A stretch of DNA of 7,926 nt from Acetobacteraceae bacterium (GTDB lineage: Bacteria; Pseudomonadota; Alphaproteobacteria; Acetobacterales; Acetobacteraceae). Every line of letters begins with the position of its first letter. Positions within the stretch are counted from its first letter, which is position 1. Both the position numbers and the translations under genes were made by a program. Below the pieces are notes generated by a model. It saw only the letters and a list, made by a program, of their open reading frames with translations, searched no databases and was not told the origin of the DNA. The DNA lies in the NCBI GenBank assembly GCA_020853405.1, contig JADYYZ010000307.1:1-7926 (forward strand), given 5' to 3'. Shown here piece after piece: positions 5,370-7,926 of this stretch.

Positions 5370-6338
5370 CTACACCCCGTCGAAGCCGGAGTACTTCCAC
5401 CAGTAGAGGCTGCTGCTCTTCGAGCTCATGATGGCGAGCTTCAGGTTGGCGACCGGATTGATGGTCTTGGTCGTGTCGCGGTAATCGGGCAGCCGCGTAT
5501 CCATCGCCTTCACGTGCTTCATGGTGCCGCCCCCGCCGCGGAGATAGCGCGCCAGCACATAGGCATCATGCCAGGGATTGGGATGGCTGGTGCCGGCGGC
5601 CAGCGCCTCGGCAAGCCCATCGTTCTGCGCGCGGCCCCACAGCGCCATGGTGGTGTAGGCCAGGAACTCGTTCTGCCAGCCCCAGATCTCGAACTTCTTG
5701 TAGTCGACGATGGCGTGCGTCGCCTCGTGGATCAGGTGGTTCCGCCCGATCCAGCTGCTGATGCCAAGGTCGCGGATGGCCATCACGTTCTCCTTCGGCC
5801 GCCATTCCGCGGGTGTGCTGATGGCATGATCGTGCACCACGCCGATCCGGCCCTCGCGCATCGCCATGATCACGTGCGTCAGGTCGGTCGGCGTGACGTG
5901 ATAGTTGCCCAGCACCAGATAGGGAAAGCGCGCGACGGATTTCTCCAGCAGTGACCGCACCTCGGCATGGAACGGCAGGTCGTAGTCGCCCCGCTTCCAG
6001 CCATAGGGCGGGATATACACGTGGCCCGGATCGTCCTCGTCGGTGAATCTGAAGTTCTTGCCGTCCGGTGCCGACTTCCAGCAGCCCACGTAGTGGCGGA
6101 GATAGGTGTTTACCTCCTTCGGGTCCATGGTGCGGAAGTTGAAGTAGATCAGGTCCCACACATCGGGGATCAGTTTGAACATGGCCACCGAAAGCCAGTT
6201 CTCGCCCAGCTTCACGCGATGCCAGCCACGGTGTCCCTCGGGCGGCCAGTGCGCGAGCGCCGGCACGGAGGTGGGCGGCTTCATCTTCGGCTTGAAGCCT
6301 GGTTCAAGCTTGGTCTTCGGCTCCGGCAGTTTCGCCAT
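5370..6338 (-). CDS. LysM-like / HExxH putative metallopeptidase, paralog 2 (middle gene)
   Basis: This 322-residue protein is paralogous to both neighbours. A Lys/Pro-rich lead without a signal peptide (residues 1-35) is followed by a LysM-like module: VKLGENWLSVA (42-52), PDVWDLIYFNF (58-68), VNTYLRHYVGCW (76-87), DGKNFRFTDEDDPG (92-105) and VYIPP (107-111). This resembles the GDTLWSIA-to-IP layout of LysM with about 30 extra residues before the last strand. The middle (LPFHAEVRSLLEKSVARFPYL, 121-141) is conserved in the family. The active-site-like motif is HEATH (204-208), then WQNEFLAY (221-228) with glutamate 224 as a possible third zinc ligand. The C-terminal block is LPDYRDTTKTINPVANLKLAI (283-303). 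C86 is the only cysteine. The ATG has AGGAGT 6 nt upstream. It has its own promoter/leader block shared with paralog 1 and is followed 6 nt later by paralog 3. Possible roles include cell-wall-associated peptidase or secreted effector; none is proven. Confidence 0.87.
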   Translation of the reverse strand: MAKLPEPKTKLEPGFKPKMKPPTSVPALAHWPPEGHRGWHRVKLGENWLSVAMFKLIPDVWDLIYFNFRTMDPKEVNTYLRHYVGCWKSAPDGKNFRFTDEDDPGHVYIPPYGWKRGDYDLPFHAEVRSLLEKSVARFPYLVLGNYHVTPTDLTHVIMAMREGRIGVVHDHAISTPAEWRPKENVMAIRDLGISSWIGRNHLIHEATHAIVDYKKFEIWGWQNEFLAYTTMALWGRAQNDGLAEALAAGTSHPNPWHDAYVLARYLRGGGGTMKHVKAMDTRLPDYRDTTKTINPVANLKLAIMSSKSSSLYWWKYSGFDGV

Positions 6339-6363
6339 GGCCGAACTCCTGAGTGCGGACCGC

Positions 6364-6420
6364 CCGGTCCCACGGCGTCGTTGGCGCCCCGACCGACCAT
6401 CGTCGCTTCTGACGCTAGCA
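6364..6420 (-). promoter_or_regulatory. Promoter/leader block of paralog 2: TGCTAGCGT and conserved GTGGGACCGG
   Basis: Reading the minus strand, TGCTAGCGT (6420-6412) resembles an extended -10 element. After 38 nt comes GTGGGACCGG (6373-6364), and 25 nt later the ATG of paralog 2 at 6338. The region before paralog 1 has the same elements with spacings of 39 and 26 nt. Within this copy the -10-like hexamer is half of a dyad, ACGCTA (6412-6417) and TAGCGT (6424-6429), a possible operator. No -35 is recognisable. Confidence 0.5.
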
Positions 6421-6479
6421 CATTAGCGTAGTCGTCGCGCTGCGGACGCACATGAATGTGAAACGAAATCGGCCTTGCT

Positions 6480-7472
6480 TCACGTCCAGTGGAACGTGCT
6501 TCGCTTGTTCCAGGTCGCTCCGTATTCGCGGTGGTTGATGATCGCGTCCCGAAGCTCATTGAACGGGTTCAACCTGCGCGACGGATCGCGATAGTCGGGC
6601 AGCATCGCGTCCACATCCTTCACCCGCATGATGAACTGGCCGTAGAACATCTTCCCCGCAGCGCGCAGGTAGTGTGCCAGCACGTAGGCGTTGTGGGTGA
6701 TATCGTCGTCGTGCAGCGCCTGACTGACCATGCGCTCGGCCATGGTGTTGTCGGTCGCACGGCCCCACAGCGCCTCGACCGCATAGGCCATGAACTCGTT
6801 CTGCCAGCCGTAGATGCCCTTGAAACTGTTCCGATGAACGATGGCGTGAACCGCCTCGTGCACCAGGATGGTGCGCGACAGCCAGCTGGCCATCGCGGCA
6901 CTGCGTACGGCGATCGCCGGGCCGGGAATTTTGGCGCTGCCGGGTCGATACTCCGCCGGCGTGCCGAGCTCGGGATCGTGCAGGGCAGTGATCCGGCCTG
7001 TGCGCATCGCGTCCAGCACCTTGCCGAGCCCGATCAGATTAATGTGGAAGTTCTTCAGGATCAGATAGGGGAAGTGCTGCGCGCTCTTCTCCAGTTGCGA
7101 CAGCACCAGGCCTTGGAAGGGCAACCCTGTGCGCCGTGCGTAGCCGTGCGGCGGAATATAGACAAAGCCCGGCTCGTCATGGTCGGTGAACCGGAAGTTC
7201 TTGCGGTCCTCCGCCGCCGCCCAGCAGCCGACATAGTGGTGCAGATAGCGGTTGACCTTCCGGGGATCATCGGTTTCGAAATTGAACCAGATCAGATCCC
7301 ACACATCGGCCACCAGGTTGTCCCTGGCGATCGAGAGCCAGTTCTCGCCCAACCGTACCCTGTGGCGCGTGCGCCAGGCAGGCGGCGGCCATTGCTTCAG
7401 CGGCGTGACCGGCGACCAGTGCGGCGTGAAGCCGTCCTCCAGCTTCCATTTCGGCGTCGGCAGGGTTGCCAC
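6480..7472 (-). CDS. LysM-like / HExxH putative metallopeptidase, paralog 1 (first gene of the tandem family)
   Basis: This 330-residue protein is closest to paralog 2. From the GTG at 7472 it begins VATLPTPKWKLEDGF, aligned with MAKLPEPKTKLEPGF of paralog 2. The LysM-like module runs VRLGENWLSIA (39-49), ADVWDLIWFNF (55-65), VNRYLHHYVGCW (73-84), NFRFTDHDEPG and FVYIPP (103-108). The middle has LPFQGLVLSQLEKSAQHFPYLI (117-138). The zincin-like motif is HEAVH (205-209), followed by WQNEFMAY (223-230) with glutamate 226 as possible third ligand, and the C-terminal LPDYRDPSRRLNPFNELRDAI (291-311). C83 is the only cysteine. No signal peptide is seen. An in-frame GTG at 7508 would add 12 residues, but it lies inside a block conserved upstream of paralog 2, where it is out of frame. 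The ribosome binding site is weak (CGGGAA), so the start is less sure than the gene. Confidence 0.83.
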   Translation of the reverse strand: MATLPTPKWKLEDGFTPHWSPVTPLKQWPPPAWRTRHRVRLGENWLSIARDNLVADVWDLIWFNFETDDPRKVNRYLHHYVGCWAAAEDRKNFRFTDHDEPGFVYIPPHGYARRTGLPFQGLVLSQLEKSAQHFPYLILKNFHINLIGLGKVLDAMRTGRITALHDPELGTPAEYRPGSAKIPGPAIAVRSAAMASWLSRTILVHEAVHAIVHRNSFKGIYGWQNEFMAYAVEALWGRATDNTMAERMVSQALHDDDITHNAYVLAHYLRAAGKMFYGQFIMRVKDVDAMLPDYRDPSRRLNPFNELRDAIINHREYGATWNKRSTFHWT

Positions 7473-7498
7473 AACCGGGTTCCCGCAGCGGCTTCGCT

Positions 7499-7556
7499 CC
7501 GGTCCCACCGCGGCTCACGCGCGCCAGCCGAAGCCGATCTGCAACGGATCATAGCA
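7499..7556 (-). promoter_or_regulatory. Promoter/leader block of paralog 1: TGCTATGAT and conserved GTGGGACCGG
   Basis: On the minus strand an extended -10 TGCTATGAT (7556-7548) has a hexamer, TATGAT, matching five of six consensus positions. It is followed after 39 nt by GTGGGACCGG (7508-7499), and after 26 more nt by the GTG start at 7472. The arrangement repeats that upstream of paralog 2. No clear -35 is seen, as is common for extended -10 promoters. Transcription would begin near 7541, giving a leader of about 70 nt. Confidence 0.55.
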
Positions 7557-7593
7557 CGCACTGGTGGCGCGAGGTGGCCCCGCCGACGCTGCG

Positions 7594-7614
7594 AAGAAAG
7601 CGGAATTTCCCGCT
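7594..7614 (-). terminator. Weak intrinsic terminator candidate at the end of the ABC ATPase gene
   Basis: Reading the minus strand, AGCGG (7614-7610) pairs with CCGCT (7603-7599) around the loop GAAATT and is followed by TTCTT (7598-7594). The stem includes part of the TAG stop codon. The 5-bp stem and short T-tract make it weak, but it is well placed between the ABC gene and the start of the LysM/HExxH genes. Confidence 0.35.
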
Positions 7615-7926
7615 ACAGCGCGGTCGCCACCACCTCGCCGCGCTCGATCGCGTAGGCGCTTTCGACCAGCGGCTTCAGCAGCGCGGGATTGCTCTCGGTG
7701 ATCAGGATGGCAAGGTCCGGCTCGGCCTGCTTCAGTCGCCCCAACGCCTCGGCGTAGCGAAGTGCAAGGGCAGGGGCCAGGCCCTGGAACGGCTCGTCGA
7801 GCAGCAGCAGTTTCGTGCCTGCCATCAGCGCGCGGCCGAGCGCGACCATCTTGCCCTGGCCGCCCGAAAGCCCGGCTGCCTTGCGCGCGGCCAGGTCGCG
7901 CAGTTCCGGCAGCACCGCGAGCACGC
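7613..7926 (-). CDS. livF: ABC transporter ATP-binding protein, LivF-like (5' part outside the window)
   Basis: About 104 C-terminal residues of an ABC ATPase are present, with the frame open to the right edge. The signature LSGGQGKMVALGRALM lies near 7870-7823 and is followed by Walker B LLLLDEPFQGLAP with the catalytic glutamate. The switch region reads ILITESN where many ABC ATPases have an H-loop histidine; LivF proteins of branched-chain amino acid importers typically have a VEQN-like sequence there, so this fits LivF. The end, AYAIERGEVV, matches the usual LivF ending YVLENGxVV. LivF would energise uptake of branched-chain amino acids or related amides/urea at the inner membrane. The Walker A and Q-loop lie outside the window, so the substrate class is a family inference. 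It reads into the LysM/HExxH cluster from upstream, with about 140 bp and a likely promoter in between. Confidence 0.85.
   Translation of the reverse strand, partial: VLAVLPELRDLAARKAAGLSGGQGKMVALGRALMAGTKLLLLDEPFQGLAPALALRYAEALGRLKQAEPDLAILITESNPALLKPLVESAYAIERGEVVATAL

Noticed and set aside
4872..5954. Plus-strand frame (360 codons) spanning the junction of paralogs 2 and 3
   Set aside because: It crosses two well-supported minus-strand genes and shows resemblance to other plus-strand shadows only because the sense genes are paralogous.
6481..6498. Hairpin CACG(T)TCC-ACT-GGACGTG at the end of paralog 1 as a terminator
   Set aside because: The stem has a bulge, lies within the last codons, and no T-run follows on the minus strand, so it could be chance.
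6489..7655. Long plus-strand reading frame (388 codons) opposite paralog 1
   Set aside because: It is the antisense of a minus-strand gene whose protein aligns with two neighbours and carries LysM-like and HExxH motifs. High GC leaves opposite frames open; the plus-strand product is His/Arg/Val-rich with no recognisable domain.

Overview
The window is high-GC DNA that reads as an alphaproteobacterial chromosome, most likely Rhodospirillales or Acetobacteraceae-like. The reasons are a DUF1013/TrcR regulator beside a DUF1192 protein, a cysteine-free ribosomal protein L31, a YdcH-like (DUF465) gene leading into purE-purK, and dense coding with very strong GC bias in the housekeeping genes. The taxon is inferred; no rRNA or tRNA gene is present.

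Layout. Positions 1-1439 (minus) hold YdcH-like, purE and purK (purK runs off the left edge), packed with a 4-nt gap and an 8-nt overlap. A divergent spacer containing degenerate 13-bp tandem repeats leads to a plus-strand phosphofructokinase (1584-2666) and a second YdcH-like gene (2760-2954). Next come a second 13-bp repeat array, the minus-strand TrcR/DUF1013 gene (3049-3660), a divergent DUF1192 gene (3774-3959), and minus-strand rpmE (4004-4234) with its own promoter-like sequence. The right edge carries the 3' part of a LivF-type ABC ATPase gene (minus).

Between rpmE and the ABC gene lies the least ordinary part, 4371-7472. It holds three tandem minus-strand genes encoding paralogous proteins of 322-330 residues. 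Each has a short Pro/Lys-rich N-terminus without a signal peptide, a LysM-like module with a long insertion, a family-specific middle region, an HExxH zincin motif (HEATH or HEAVH) followed by an invariant NEFxAY motif, and a conserved C-terminal DYRDPS/LNP-type block. The first two genes in transcription order share a promoter/leader arrangement: a TGCTAnnnT -10-like element, 38-39 nt, GTGGGACCGG, then 25-26 nt to the start codon. This suggests the promoter was duplicated with the gene. The third gene starts 6 nt after the second and is probably translationally coupled. I do not recognise a named family; a peptidoglycan-associated metallopeptidase or an exported effector is possible.

The purine genes form a clear pathway unit: PurK makes N5-CAIR and PurE converts it to CAIR. 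The phosphofructokinase has an ATP-type Gly in GGDGS combined with the Lys of PKTIDND, the mixed-type combination of group III enzymes. No tRNA, rRNA, CRISPR array, insertion sequence or integrase was seen, and no stretch over 300 bases lacks a gene.
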